64,000 bases of DNA, from positions 1,674,001 through 1,738,000 of the forward strand of contig NZ_VFPO01000001.1 in NCBI RefSeq assembly GCF_006716765.1, in the 5' to 3' direction. Position 1 is the stretch's first letter; each line of letters opens with the position of its first letter. The translations under genes were made by a program, and so were the position numbers. Source of the DNA: Actinomadura hallensis (lineage in GTDB: Bacteria; Actinomycetota; Actinomycetes; Streptosporangiales; Streptosporangiaceae). Below the pieces are notes generated by a model. It was not told the origin of the DNA, did no database searches, and was given only the letters and a program-made list of their open reading frames with translations. Of the stretch, positions 24,633 to 34,055 are shown piece after piece.

Positions 24633-25940
24633 ATGCTGACCGTCGTCGGTCGTGACGGGTCGCCCCTGAACGAGGCCGCCCGGGCGGCCGTGGAGAGCGC
24701 CGCGCTGGTGGTGGGCGAATCCGGTCTGCTGGACGATCTCCCGGTGGCGCCGGACGCGCGCACGGTCGTCACCGAGGATCTTCTGGGCGCACTGCAGGAC
24801 GTCGACGTGACGGATCAGGACGTCGTCCTCGTCGTGAACGGCGACCCCGGTCACTTCGGGATCCTCCGCCAGTTGCTCGAACAAGGCCACGGGCCGGAGA
24901 CGCTTCCTGCAGCTTCCCTGGTGGCGCGGGCCTTCGCCCAAGCGGGACTGCCGTGGGAGGACGCGCTGGTCGTCTCGGCCAGGGACGGGCACCTGCGACA
25001 GGCCGTGAACGCGTGCCGAGCCCACACCAAGGTGGCGGTGCTCACCGGGCCCGGGGCGGGGCCCGCGGAACTGGCGCGCGCGCTGTTCCCCGTGACACCG
25101 AGGTCGTTCGTGGTCTGCGAGGACTTGGACGGGCCTAAGGAACGCGTCGTCTACGTCCGCCCGGCCGAGGCGACCACTCGTCCTTGGAACGACCCGCAAG
25201 TGGTGCTCGTCCTGGACAACCGGCACGCCCTGGGGCGGCCGGGATGGTGTTCAGGGCCCCCTCCGATGTCCCCCGGGTGGGCGCTGCCCGCGGAGTCCTT
25301 CGGGGACGGGCGGGGACTGCGCCCGGACGTCAGAGCCTTCGTCCTGGCGCGGCTGGGCCCGAGGATCGGCGACATGGTGTGGGACGTGGAGTCCGGAGAC
25401 GGGTCCGTGGCCATCGAGTGCGCGCGCTTCGGCGCCGCGGCCGTCGCCGTCGACCGCGACCACGCCGTGGGCGAGCGGATCAAGGAGAGCGTCCGCCTGC
25501 ACGGCGTCAAGGTCGCCCTGGCCACCGGTGACGTCCGGTCCGCCGCCGGTCACCTGCCCAAGCCCGACGCCGTGTTCATCGGCCCCGGCTTCACCGGGCG
25601 GGACGGAGGGGACGCCGTCCGCGCCTGCATCGGACTGGACCCCGGCCGCCTCGTGGCCGTCGCGTCCGAGACCGACGCGCGGACGATCGCGGAGGTGCTG
25701 GCGGACCAGGGCTATACGACCGGCGCCGTCCGCCTCCAGGCGACACCGCTCGACCTCGAGGGCCCGCTCGATCGCGGCGACCCGCCCGACCCGCCGGAGC
25801 CGGAGGGCGACCCGGTGGTCGTGGTGTGGGGCGACCGGGACGCGCGGGCCCCCGGCCGGCGGCCCGCCGGGGGCGCCCGGCCGGTCGAGACCACTCCCGC
25901 GCTTCCCGGCGAGCCCGAAGAGTCCGGTATAGGGGCATAG
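24633..25940 (+). CDS. cobL: precorrin-6Y C5,15-methyltransferase (decarboxylating), CobL/CbiET
   Basis: 435-residue fusion. The N-terminal CbiE-like part (residues 1-200) methylates C5, and the C-terminal CbiT-like part (about 225-390) methylates C15 and decarboxylates. The C-terminal domain begins RPDVRAFVLARLGPRIGDMVWDVE. Its SAM-binding loop reads DVESGDGSVAIE, where most CbiT proteins have DVGAGSGSVAIE, so a key glycine is Glu here. The N-terminal part also has a shortened VVGRDGSPL in place of the usual VVGIG. The ATG at 24633 has a weak site. It may be a divergent but active enzyme, and cobH and cobC follow it. Confidence 0.85.
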   Translation: MLTVVGRDGSPLNEAARAAVESAALVVGESGLLDDLPVAPDARTVVTEDLLGALQDVDVTDQDVVLVVNGDPGHFGILRQLLEQGHGPETLPAASLVARAFAQAGLPWEDALVVSARDGHLRQAVNACRAHTKVAVLTGPGAGPAELARALFPVTPRSFVVCEDLDGPKERVVYVRPAEATTRPWNDPQVVLVLDNRHALGRPGWCSGPPPMSPGWALPAESFGDGRGLRPDVRAFVLARLGPRIGDMVWDVESGDGSVAIECARFGAAAVAVDRDHAVGERIKESVRLHGVKVALATGDVRSAAGHLPKPDAVFIGPGFTGRDGGDAVRACIGLDPGRLVAVASETDARTIAEVLADQGYTTGAVRLQATPLDLEGPLDRGDPPDPPEPEGDPVVVVWGDRDARAPGRRPAGGARPVETTPALPGEPEESGIGA

Positions 25941-25998
25941 CTCCCGGAAGGCCATGAAACCCTGGTGTCCTGTCCCGGAAACGAAGCAGGAGGCGCAG

Positions 25999-26598
25999 TT
26001 GACCGTCCGCCAACCCCATCCGATCGAGGTCCGGTCGTACGAGATCCTGCGGTCCCGCGTCGACCTGTCCCCGATGCCGCCGCTGTGGCGGGCCGTCGCC
26101 GAGCGGGTGATCCACGCCACGGCGGACCTGGAGTACGCGGTGGACCTGGTCACCAGGGAGGAGTACCTCCGGCAGGGCTGGACCGCCCTGCGCGACGGCG
26201 CGCCGATCGTGACCGACGAGGGGATGGTCGCCGCCGGGATCACCGCCCGCCCGGCGGTCTGCCACGCCGCCGACCCCGCCGCCGCGCGGATGGCCCGCGC
26301 CGCGGGCATCACCCGCTCGGCCGCCGCGGTCCGCCTCTCGTACGCCGAGGTCGGCCCCGGCGCGGTCTGGGTCGTCGGCTCCTCCCCGGACGCGATCAAC
26401 GAGATCATCGACCGCCGGGTGAGCCCCGCGCTGGTCATCGGGGTGCCGGTCGGCTTCGTCGGCGCGAGCGAGGCCAAGGAGGCGCTGCGCGCCAGCGGGC
26501 TGCCGCAGCTCAGCAACGCCTCGGAGAAGGGCGGCTCGGTCGTCGCCGCCGCCGCCGTCAACGCCCTGCTGTACGCGGACGAGGCGGTGTTCCGGTGA
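25999..26598 (+). CDS. cobH: precorrin-8X methylmutase
   Basis: 199 residues. It moves the C11 methyl to C12, giving hydrogenobyrinic acid. The conserved catalytic His is in ERVIHATADLEY, and other marks are GAPIVTDEGMVAAGI, GVPVGFVGASEAKEAL and EKGGSVVAAAAVNALL. The TTG at 25999 is preferred because a perfect AGGAGG (25988-25993) lies five bases before it; an ATG at 25954 in frame has no such site. The stop overlaps the cobC start. Confidence 0.93.
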   Translation: MTVRQPHPIEVRSYEILRSRVDLSPMPPLWRAVAERVIHATADLEYAVDLVTREEYLRQGWTALRDGAPIVTDEGMVAAGITARPAVCHAADPAAARMARAAGITRSAAAVRLSYAEVGPGAVWVVGSSPDAINEIIDRRVSPALVIGVPVGFVGASEAKEALRASGLPQLSNASEKGGSVVAAAAVNALLYADEAVFR

Positions 26599-27638
26599 CC
26601 GCCGCCGCGGTCCCCGCCGAGCCGGAGGACGTCGACCTGCGCCACCACGGGGACGCCGAGGTCGGCGGCGGGCTCGCCGACTTCGCCGTGAACGTCCGCA
26701 CGGGGACTCCGCCGCGATGGCTCGCCGAGCGGATCCGCGCGTCCGTCGCCGACCTGGCCGCCTACCCGGACCCCGGCCCGGCGCGCCGGGCGGCCGCGCG
26801 GCGGCACGGCCGGTCCGCCGGCGAGGTGCTGCTCACCGCGGGCGCCGCCGAGGCGTTCGTCCTGCTCGCGCGGGTCCTCGCCCCGCGCAGGGCGGTCATC
26901 GTGCACCCGCAGTTCACCGAGCCGGAGGCCGCCCTGAGGGCCGCCGGGCACCCGGTGGAACGGGTCATCCTCACCAAGGACTTCACCCTCGACCCCGCGG
27001 CCGTCCCCGCCGACGCCGACCTGGTCATGATCGGCAACCCCACCAACCCGACCTCGGTGCTGCATCCGGCCGACGCCATCACCGCGCTCGCCCGGCCGGG
27101 CCGGACCGTCGTGGTCGACGAGGCGTTCATGGACTGCGTCCCGGGCGAGCCGGAGTCCCTCGCCACCCGGCTCCCCGCCGGCGTCGTGGTCATCCGCTCC
27201 CTGACCAAGACATGGGGCCTCGCCGGGCTGCGCGCCGGGTACGTGCTGGCCGACCCTCACCTGATCGAACGGCTGGCAGAAGCGCAGCCGCTCTGGGCCG
27301 TGTCCACGCCCGCGCTCGTGGCCGTCGAAGCGTGCTCCACGCCCGAGGCGGTCGCAGAGGCCGAGGCCTGGGCCGTCCAACTCGCCGCGGAGCGTGACCG
27401 GCTCTCGGCGGAACTGAGCGCACGCGGCCTCTACGTCGTGCCCGAGGCGCGTGCGTCCTTCCTCTGCCTCAGCGTGCCCGATGCCCTCGGCATCAGGGCG
27501 CTGCTCAGGCAGCGTGGCTACGCCGTCAGGCGCGGCGACACCTTCCCAGGTCTCGGACCCGACTGGCTGCGCGTCGCCGTGCGCGACCGGTCGTCCAACG
27601 ACGCGCTGCTGGACGTGCTCGGCGAACTGGGCATCTGA
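26595..27638 (+). CDS. cobC: CobC-like PLP-dependent enzyme (Rv2231c family)
   Basis: 347-residue class I aminotransferase fold. The cofactor Lys is in SLTKTWGLAGLRAGY and the PLP-binding Asn/Asp region is GNPTNPTSVLHP and VVDEAFMD. In cobalamin operons such proteins are threonine-phosphate decarboxylase-like and supply the aminopropanol arm; Mycobacterium tuberculosis Rv2231c is the nearest type I recall. The GTG start overlaps the cobH stop (GTGA). Histidinol-phosphate aminotransferase is a less likely alternative. Confidence 0.88.
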   Translation: MTAAAVPAEPEDVDLRHHGDAEVGGGLADFAVNVRTGTPPRWLAERIRASVADLAAYPDPGPARRAAARRHGRSAGEVLLTAGAAEAFVLLARVLAPRRAVIVHPQFTEPEAALRAAGHPVERVILTKDFTLDPAAVPADADLVMIGNPTNPTSVLHPADAITALARPGRTVVVDEAFMDCVPGEPESLATRLPAGVVVIRSLTKTWGLAGLRAGYVLADPHLIERLAEAQPLWAVSTPALVAVEACSTPEAVAEAEAWAVQLAAERDRLSAELSARGLYVVPEARASFLCLSVPDALGIRALLRQRGYAVRRGDTFPGLGPDWLRVAVRDRSSNDALLDVLGELGI

Positions 27639-27667
27639 GCAAGGGCCACCCCCCAGAGAGGAAACCC

Positions 27668-28765
27668 GTGAACCTGATCGAGCAGACCATCGCCTCCATC
27701 CCGGCGCTGGACGAGACCGCCATGCGCGACGCCCGGGACCACCAGGCGCGCCTCACCAAGCCGCCGGGGTCCCTCGGCGTCCTGGAGGAGGTGTCGGTCA
27801 GGCTCGCCGGGCTGGCCGGGCAGTGCCCCCCGCCGCTGCCCGAGCCCGCCGCCGTCGCCGTGTTCGCCGCCGACCACGGCGTCCACGCGCAGGGCGTCAC
27901 GCCGTGGCCGCAGGAGGTCACCGCGCAGATGGTGGCCAACTTCCTGGCCGGCGGCGCCGTCGTCAACGCGTTCGCCGCGCAGGTGGGGGCACAGGTCAGC
28001 GTCGTCGACATCGGCGTCGCGGCCGACCTCGGCCCGGCGCCCGGCCTGGTCCGGCGCAAGATCGCGCCCGGCACCGCCGACATGACGCGCGGCCCCGCGA
28101 TGACCCCCGACCAGGCCCGCAGCGCCGTAGTGGCGGGCATCGAGGTCGCGCGCAGTCTGGTCGAGGAGGGCGCGGGGTGCCTCGTCACGGGGGACATGGG
28201 GATCGCCAACACCACCGCGTCCGCCGCGCTGATCGCGGCGTTCACCGGGCTGCCGCCCGAGCGGGTCACCGGGCGGGGAACCGGCATCGACGACGCGACC
28301 CACGCCCGCAAGGTCGAGGTCGTCCGGGCGGCGCTCGCGCTGCACGGCCTGCCCGCCGGGGACGGCGCGGACCCCCTCGGCGTCCTCGCGGCGATCGGCG
28401 GGCTGGAGCACGCGGCGATCGCCGGGTTCATCCTCGGCGCGGCGTCGCTGCGCGTGCCCGTCGTCCTCGACGGGGTGATCGCCGGGGCCGCCGCCCTGGC
28501 GGCCGCCGCGCTGTGCCCGCGGGCGGTCGGCGCCTGCGTCGCGGGGCACCGCTCGGCCGAGCCCGGCCACACCGCCGCCATCGACGCGCTCGGGCTGCGG
28601 CCGCTCGTCGACCTGGAACTGCGGCTGGGCGAGGGCACCGGGGCGCTGCTGGCGTTGCCGCTGGTCCAGGGCGCGGTCCGGGTGCTGCACGAGGTCGCCA
28701 CGTTCGACTCCGCGGGCGTCAGCGGCAAGGACGCCGGCGGGCGTGACCAATGGATCACGGGATGA
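27668..28765 (+). CDS. cobT: nicotinate-nucleotide--dimethylbenzimidazole phosphoribosyltransferase
   Basis: 365 residues. It makes alpha-ribazole phosphate for the lower ligand of cobalamin. Hallmarks are LTKPPGSLGVLEE, FAADHGVHAQGVTPWPQEVT, GDMGIANTTASAAL, GRGTGIDD and the catalytic Glu in DLELRLGEGTGA. The GTG at 27668 follows GAGAGGAAA. Full length for the family. Confidence 0.96.
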   Translation: MNLIEQTIASIPALDETAMRDARDHQARLTKPPGSLGVLEEVSVRLAGLAGQCPPPLPEPAAVAVFAADHGVHAQGVTPWPQEVTAQMVANFLAGGAVVNAFAAQVGAQVSVVDIGVAADLGPAPGLVRRKIAPGTADMTRGPAMTPDQARSAVVAGIEVARSLVEEGAGCLVTGDMGIANTTASAALIAAFTGLPPERVTGRGTGIDDATHARKVEVVRAALALHGLPAGDGADPLGVLAAIGGLEHAAIAGFILGAASLRVPVVLDGVIAGAAALAAAALCPRAVGACVAGHRSAEPGHTAAIDALGLRPLVDLELRLGEGTGALLALPLVQGAVRVLHEVATFDSAGVSGKDAGGRDQWITG

Positions 28766-28918
28766 GTCACGCTCGGCTATCGACTGGGCGGAGGCCCTCT
28801 CCACGCACTCGTGAAGCCGAGTACCTTTGTTCACTGATAACACGTGTCCGACACCGGCGTCCGCAAGCCGCCCCGCACGCCACCCGCCCGCACTGACCCC
28901 GATCGAGAGAAACACCAC

Positions 28919-30157
28919 GTGCCCCCGTACCTGCTCGGCCTGCGACTCGGCGGGCGACGCGTCCTCGTCGTCGGCGGAGGGCGGGTCGCCCAGCGCCGCG
29001 TGCCCGCCCTCCTGGACGCGGGAGCGTCGGTCGTGCTCGTCTCGCCCGAGGTGACGCCGTCCCTGGAGGGCCTCGCCCAGCGCGGCAAGATCACCTGGCA
29101 CCGGCGCCGCTACGAGCCCGGCGACTGCGAGGGCGCCTGGCTGGTGCAGGCCGTCACCGACGACGCCAAGGTGAACGGGCAGGTCGTCGCCGAGGCGGAC
29201 GCCGCGCGGATCTGGTCCGTGCGCGCCGACGACGCCGAGTCCTCGCCGGCGTGGACGCCCGCGAGCGGCCACGCGGGCGACGCGACCGTCGGCGTGCTCC
29301 TCGGCGGGGACCCGCGGCGCGCCGCGGGCATCCGCGACGCCGTGGTGGAGGGGCTGCGCGACGGCGCGCTCGAGTCGCGGCACTCCCGGCGCAAGCCCGC
29401 CGGGGTCGCCCTGGTCGGCGGCGGTCCCGGCGACCCCGGGCTGATCACGGTCCGCGGGCGGCGGCTGCTGGCGATGGCCGACGTCGTCATCGCCGACCGG
29501 CTCGCCCCGGGCGGGCTGCTGGACGAGCTGGCCGACGACGTCGAAGTGATCGACGCCGCCAAGATCCCCTACGGGCGGACGGTCGCGCAGGAGCACATCA
29601 ACGCGTCCATGGTCGAGCACGCCCGCGCGGGCAGGTTCGTCGTCCGGCTCAAGGGCGGCGACCCGTTCGTGTTCGGGCGCGGCGGCGAGGAGGCGCTGCA
29701 CTGCGTGCGCCACGGCGTCCCCGTCACGGTCGTGCCCGGCATCACCAGCGCGGTCGCCGTTCCGTCCGCGGCGGGCATCCCGGTCACCCACCGGGGCGTC
29801 GCGCAGGAGTTCCACGTCGTGTCCGCGCACGTCCCCCCGGACCATCCGGACTCGACCGTCGACTGGGAGGCGCTGGGGCGCGCGGAAGGGACGATCGTCC
29901 TGCTCATGGCGGTGGAACGCATGCCGCTCATCGCATCGGCCCTCATGCGCTATGGTCGATCGTCCGGCACGCCGGTCGCCGTGATCCAGGATGGCACCCT
30001 CCCCGGCCAGCGGTCGCTCACGGCGACACTGGGCACGGTGGCCGACGCGATGGCCGCCGGTGACGTCCGGCCCCCGGCGATCGTGGTCGTGGGCGACGTG
30101 GTCAACGTGGCACGAGAGATCGACATGATTCGAGCCGACATGGGACGGGATCCGTGA
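28919..30157 (+). CDS. cysG: siroheme synthase-like CysG (dehydrogenase/ferrochelatase plus uroporphyrinogen-III methyltransferase)
   Basis: 412 residues. The N-terminal NAD-binding part (VLVVGGGRVAQRRVPALLDAGA) matches the precorrin-2 dehydrogenase/ferrochelatase domain. The C-terminal part is SUMT (LVGGGPGDPGLITVRG, VRLKGGDPFVFGRGGEEA, VVPGITSAVAVPS). It feeds precorrin-2 to both siroheme and cobalamin. The GTG at 28919, after GAGAGAAA, gives the usual family start; a GTG at 28844 in frame would add 25 unlikely residues but lies just after a GATAAC -10-like box. The stop overlaps the next gene (GTGA). Confidence 0.92.
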   Translation: MPPYLLGLRLGGRRVLVVGGGRVAQRRVPALLDAGASVVLVSPEVTPSLEGLAQRGKITWHRRRYEPGDCEGAWLVQAVTDDAKVNGQVVAEADAARIWSVRADDAESSPAWTPASGHAGDATVGVLLGGDPRRAAGIRDAVVEGLRDGALESRHSRRKPAGVALVGGGPGDPGLITVRGRRLLAMADVVIADRLAPGGLLDELADDVEVIDAAKIPYGRTVAQEHINASMVEHARAGRFVVRLKGGDPFVFGRGGEEALHCVRHGVPVTVVPGITSAVAVPSAAGIPVTHRGVAQEFHVVSAHVPPDHPDSTVDWEALGRAEGTIVLLMAVERMPLIASALMRYGRSSGTPVAVIQDGTLPGQRSLTATLGTVADAMAAGDVRPPAIVVVGDVVNVAREIDMIRADMGRDP

Positions 30158-32277
30158 CACCCCCGGCAGAGCGAAGCGCGGTCCACGACGAGGAGGCCGG
30201 CCTCGGTCCGGGACGCGGAACCGACTCCGCGGTCCCCGGCGCCGCCGCCGTGCCCGGCGAGGCCGTGGCCGACGAGGACGAGGCGCGCGACCGAGACGCG
30301 CGCGAAGAGGACGAGGTGCGCGAGAAGGACACCCCGCCCCGGAAGGCCTCCGGGAAGGGCTCCGGGCGGGAGCCCGATGACGCCGAGCCCGATACCGCCC
30401 CCGCCGCGGCCGGAGACGGCGCCGCGGACGACGGCGCCGCGGACGACGGCGCCGCGAAGAACAGCGATGCCGAGGACGGTGCCGCGAAGGAAGGCGCCGC
30501 CGAGGAAAGCGACGCCGCCGGCCGGGAGGGCAAGGCCAGGCGCGGGCGCCGCCGGCGGCCCGCCAAGCCCGCCGGGGGGACGGTGCGGCAGGGCGAGCTG
30601 ATCCGCGCGCTGACCGCCCTGCGCGAGCAGCTCGGCTCCTTCGACCTCCTGCTGGACGTCCCCGGAGTCCAGGAGGCCCGCGAGGCCCGCGACGAACTTC
30701 GCGCCCAGCTGGAGGACTACGTCCTCCCGCGCATCCAGGCCGCCGGCAAGCCGATGCTGGTGGTGCTCGGCGGATCCACCGGCGCCGGTAAGTCCACGCT
30801 GGTCAACACGCTCGTCGGGGCCCGCGTGAGCGCCACCGGCGTGCTGCGGCCCACCACCAGCAGCCCGATCCTGGTGTGCCACCCCGACCACGTCGACTGG
30901 TTCATGGAGGGGCCGCTGCTGCCCGGCATGGGGCGGGTCCGCGGCCCGGCGCCCGACGCCATCGCGGGCGACCAGCTGGTCATCATCGGCAGCGACGTCC
31001 TCCCGCCCGGCCTCGCGCTGCTCGACAGCCCCGACTTCGACTCCGTCTTCGAGGACCACTACGAGTTCGCGACCAAGCTGATGGCCGCCGCCGACCTGTG
31101 GCTGTGCGTCACCACCGCCGCCCGCTACGCCGACGCCCAGGTCTGGCAGATGCTCCAGCGCGCCAAGGAGAACGGCGCCACCATCGGCGTCGTGCTGTCG
31201 CGCGTCCCGCAGGGCGCGGGCCCGCAGAGCGCCGAGGTCGTCGAGCACTTCGGCGAGATGCTGGACGAGCACGAGGTCGGCGACGCCCGCCGCTTCACCA
31301 TCCCCGAGACCCGCATCGAGGACAGCCGGCTCCCCGAGGAGACCGTCAAGGACCTCCGCGCCTGGCTGACCGGCGTCGCCGAGAACGCCGAGGACCGCGA
31401 GATCGTCATCAGCGACACCCTCGCCGCCGTCCTCGACAGCTTCCGCACCCGCGTCCCCGAGCTCGCCCGGCAGGTCGAGGCGCAGGTCGAGCAGCGCACC
31501 GAGCTGGCCAGGGAGGTCGAGGCCGCCTACGGCACCGCCCTCGCCGAGCTGGACGAGGCCACCCGCAACGGCTCCCTCCTGCGCGGCGAGGTCCTCGCCC
31601 GCTGGCAGGAGTTCGCCGGCACCGGCGACCTGCTGAAGTCCCTGCACGTCCAGCGGGGGCGGCGCGGCCGCTCCGCCGGGCGCCGCGGCCGCCGCAGCCC
31701 CGCCCGCGTCCTCGCCCTCAAGGCGGCGCTGCGCGCCGGCCTCGAATCGCTGATCATGGCGTCGGCGGAGCACGGCGCCGAGCAGGTCATCGCCCGCTGG
31801 CGCGAGCACCCGTCCGGGCGCCAGGTCCTCGCCGGGGCCGACCCCGACCTCGGGCACGTCTCCCCGGAGCTGTCGCGCCGCGTCAGCCGGGCCGTCAGCT
31901 CCTGGCAGGACCACGTCCAGGAGCTGATCCGCACCGAGGGCGTCACCAAGCGCTCGGTCGCGAAACTGGTCTCCTTCGACACAGAGGCGGTCTCCCTCGT
32001 CCTGATGATCGGCCTGCTCGGCTACGGCACGTCCGACGTGGCCGTCGAGGGCGGCAACAGCGCCGTCCCGCAGCGGCTCCTCAAGGCGCTGTTCGGCGCC
32101 GAGTCCCTGCGCGGCATGGGCGCCAAGGCCCGCGCCGACCTGCGCAGCCGCATCGGGATGCTGTTCGACGAGGAGGCCATCCGGTTCGGGCAGGCGCTCG
32201 ACTCCGCCGGCATCCCCGACGAGACCGTCCCCGTCCAGCTGTACCAGGCCACCTACAACCTCGAGGTTGCCCGATGA
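30154..32277 (+). CDS. dynamin-like GTPase with acidic N-terminal tail
   Basis: 707 residues. The first 140 are disordered, rich in Ala, Asp, Glu and Lys, with repeated DDGAA units, ending in a basic patch RRGRRRRPAK. The GTPase domain begins near 170, with P-loop GGSTGAGKSTLVNTLVG near 206 and a DSPDFDS switch II in place of the usual DxxG. A long helical region and a hydrophobic stretch (SLVLMIGLLGYGT) follow. This fits bacterial dynamin-like or YfjP-type GTPases that act at membranes. It is coupled by GTGA and ATGA overlaps to cysG and to the second GTPase. A link to Streptomyces DynA/DynB division proteins is possible but unproven. Confidence 0.85.
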   Translation: MTPPAERSAVHDEEAGLGPGRGTDSAVPGAAAVPGEAVADEDEARDRDAREEDEVREKDTPPRKASGKGSGREPDDAEPDTAPAAAGDGAADDGAADDGAAKNSDAEDGAAKEGAAEESDAAGREGKARRGRRRRPAKPAGGTVRQGELIRALTALREQLGSFDLLLDVPGVQEAREARDELRAQLEDYVLPRIQAAGKPMLVVLGGSTGAGKSTLVNTLVGARVSATGVLRPTTSSPILVCHPDHVDWFMEGPLLPGMGRVRGPAPDAIAGDQLVIIGSDVLPPGLALLDSPDFDSVFEDHYEFATKLMAAADLWLCVTTAARYADAQVWQMLQRAKENGATIGVVLSRVPQGAGPQSAEVVEHFGEMLDEHEVGDARRFTIPETRIEDSRLPEETVKDLRAWLTGVAENAEDREIVISDTLAAVLDSFRTRVPELARQVEAQVEQRTELAREVEAAYGTALAELDEATRNGSLLRGEVLARWQEFAGTGDLLKSLHVQRGRRGRSAGRRGRRSPARVLALKAALRAGLESLIMASAEHGAEQVIARWREHPSGRQVLAGADPDLGHVSPELSRRVSRAVSSWQDHVQELIRTEGVTKRSVAKLVSFDTEAVSLVLMIGLLGYGTSDVAVEGGNSAVPQRLLKALFGAESLRGMGAKARADLRSRIGMLFDEEAIRFGQALDSAGIPDETVPVQLYQATYNLEVAR

Positions 32278-33995
32278 CCACCTCGGCCATCCCCGCGAAC
32301 TCGCCGGCCGGGACCGGCGGGATCCCGATCGTCCCCGCGGACGCGTCCGGCTCCGCCGCGCCCGCCGGGCCGCCCGCCGGGCCGCCCGGGCTGACCGACC
32401 GGCTGGCCGCCCTCGACCGGCTCGTCCAGGCGGGCGTCGGCAGGCTCGACCAGCCCGTCCTGGACGACGCCGCCGCGCTGCTCGACCGGGCCGGCCAGCG
32501 GCTGCGGCTGTCGGGCGAGCACACCGTCGTCACCCTCGCCGGCGGCACCGGCAGCGGCAAGTCGTCGCTGTTCAACGCCATCTGCGGCCTCGAACTGTCG
32601 CCGACGGGGATGCGGCGCCCGATGACGTCCAAGGCCCACGCGTGCGTCTGGGGCCTGGACGGCGCGGGCCCCCTCCTCGACTGGCTGGACGTCGACAAGC
32701 GACACCGCTACGCCCGCGCCAGCGCCCTCGACCTGCAGCACGCCGACCACTCCCTGCAGGGCCTCGTCCTCATCGACCTGCCCGACCACGACTCCGTGCA
32801 GGCGATGCACCGCGCCGAGGTCGACCGCTTCGTCGCCATCGCCGACCTGCTCGTCTGGGTCGTCGACCCGCAGAAGTACGCCGACGCGGCGCTGCACCGC
32901 AACTACATCGTCCCGTTCGCGCAGCACACCGGCGTCACCCTCATCGTCCTCAACCAGGTCGACCGGCTCGCCCCCCACGAGATCGACGACTGTGTCGCCG
33001 ACCTGCGGCGGCTGCTGGAGGCCGAGGGCATGGCGGACCCGCGGATCATCACGACCTCCGCCATCGCCGAGGACGGCACGTACGGCTTCCGGGACGTGCT
33101 GGTCGACACGGTCGCCGCCCGCCGCGCCCGCACCGAGCGGCTCTCCGCCGACGTCGACAAGGTCGCCGAGCGGTTCGCCGACTACCGCTACCCGGCCGAC
33201 CCGCCGGTCACCGTCGACGACGCCCGCCGCGCCGACCTCGTCCAGGCGTTCACCGACGCCGCGGGCGCGCCCGCCGTCGCCGAGGCGATGGAGAGCGCCT
33301 ACGAGCTGCGCGCCTCCGACTTCGTCGGCTGGCCCATCACCGGCATCATCGCCCGCCTGCGCTCCGACCCGCTGCGGCGGATGCGGCTGACCGAGCTGCG
33401 CGACGAACTCCGCAACGCCTTCACCGGGCCGATCGGCGCGCAGCAGGGCGACGTGGACAACGCGCTCCACGCCGTCACCGAGGGACTGTCGCAGGAGCTT
33501 CCCGCGCACTGGGGACGTTCGGTCCGCGCCGCCGCCCGCTCGCACGCCACCGAGATCCCCGAGGCGCTCGGCGAGTCGCTGCGCAACGCGCTGCCCTCGT
33601 TCAACGTGGTGCCGCGCTGGTGGTGGCTGGTCAAGACGTGGCAGTACTTCCTCGTCCTCGTCGCCGGCCTGAGCGTCGTGTGGATCGCCCTCCTCGTCGT
33701 CTACGGCGTGTTCGACATCGGCGGCCAGGGCAAGAGCAGCCTCATCGGGGACGCGGGGCTCATCCCCTACGTCACCGTCCTGCTCGTGTGCACGCTCGGC
33801 ATGGGCTGGCTCACCGCGTCCGCCTGCCGCAACCTGGTGGCGTTGTCGTCGGCCAAGCACGGCGACAAGATGGAACACCACATGCGCGTCGGGATCGAGC
33901 AGGTCGCCTACGACAAGGTGATCAGGCCCATCGAGGAGGACCTGCAGGTCTACGCCCGGTTCCGCGAGAACGTGGACATCGCCCTCGGCCGCTAG
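32274..33995 (+). CDS. dynamin-like membrane GTPase (second of pair)
   Basis: 573 residues. P-loop GGTGSGKSSLFNAICG near 90, switch II LIDLPDHDS, and the guanine-specific NQVD are all present. Two membrane helices lie near 458-480 and 496-516. A C-terminal helical tail ends DIALGR. It starts at an ATGA overlap with the first GTPase, so they are likely made as partners. The pair layout, soluble first and membrane second, resembles Streptomyces DynA/DynB, which stabilise FtsZ rings during sporulation septation; assignment is by analogy only. Confidence 0.87.
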   Translation: MTTSAIPANSPAGTGGIPIVPADASGSAAPAGPPAGPPGLTDRLAALDRLVQAGVGRLDQPVLDDAAALLDRAGQRLRLSGEHTVVTLAGGTGSGKSSLFNAICGLELSPTGMRRPMTSKAHACVWGLDGAGPLLDWLDVDKRHRYARASALDLQHADHSLQGLVLIDLPDHDSVQAMHRAEVDRFVAIADLLVWVVDPQKYADAALHRNYIVPFAQHTGVTLIVLNQVDRLAPHEIDDCVADLRRLLEAEGMADPRIITTSAIAEDGTYGFRDVLVDTVAARRARTERLSADVDKVAERFADYRYPADPPVTVDDARRADLVQAFTDAAGAPAVAEAMESAYELRASDFVGWPITGIIARLRSDPLRRMRLTELRDELRNAFTGPIGAQQGDVDNALHAVTEGLSQELPAHWGRSVRAAARSHATEIPEALGESLRNALPSFNVVPRWWWLVKTWQYFLVLVAGLSVVWIALLVVYGVFDIGGQGKSSLIGDAGLIPYVTVLLVCTLGMGWLTASACRNLVALSSAKHGDKMEHHMRVGIEQVAYDKVIRPIEEDLQVYARFRENVDIALGR

Positions 33996-34000
33996 CGGGG

Positions 34001-34009
34001 TTATCCACA
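34001..34009 (+). promoter_or_regulatory. DnaA box upstream of the ssb paralogue
   Basis: TTATCCACA matches the strongest DnaA-box consensus exactly. A single box 80 bases before the ssb start suggests regulation by DnaA and not an origin. Confidence 0.6.
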
Positions 34010-34055
34010 AGTTCGCGTCCGCCGGCACGGCTCCGGCGCGCCGCGTCACCGTTGA

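Noticed and set aside
34001..34009. Replication origin
   Set aside because: Only one DnaA box, no cluster, no A/T-rich unwinding stretch and no dnaA or dnaN nearby.
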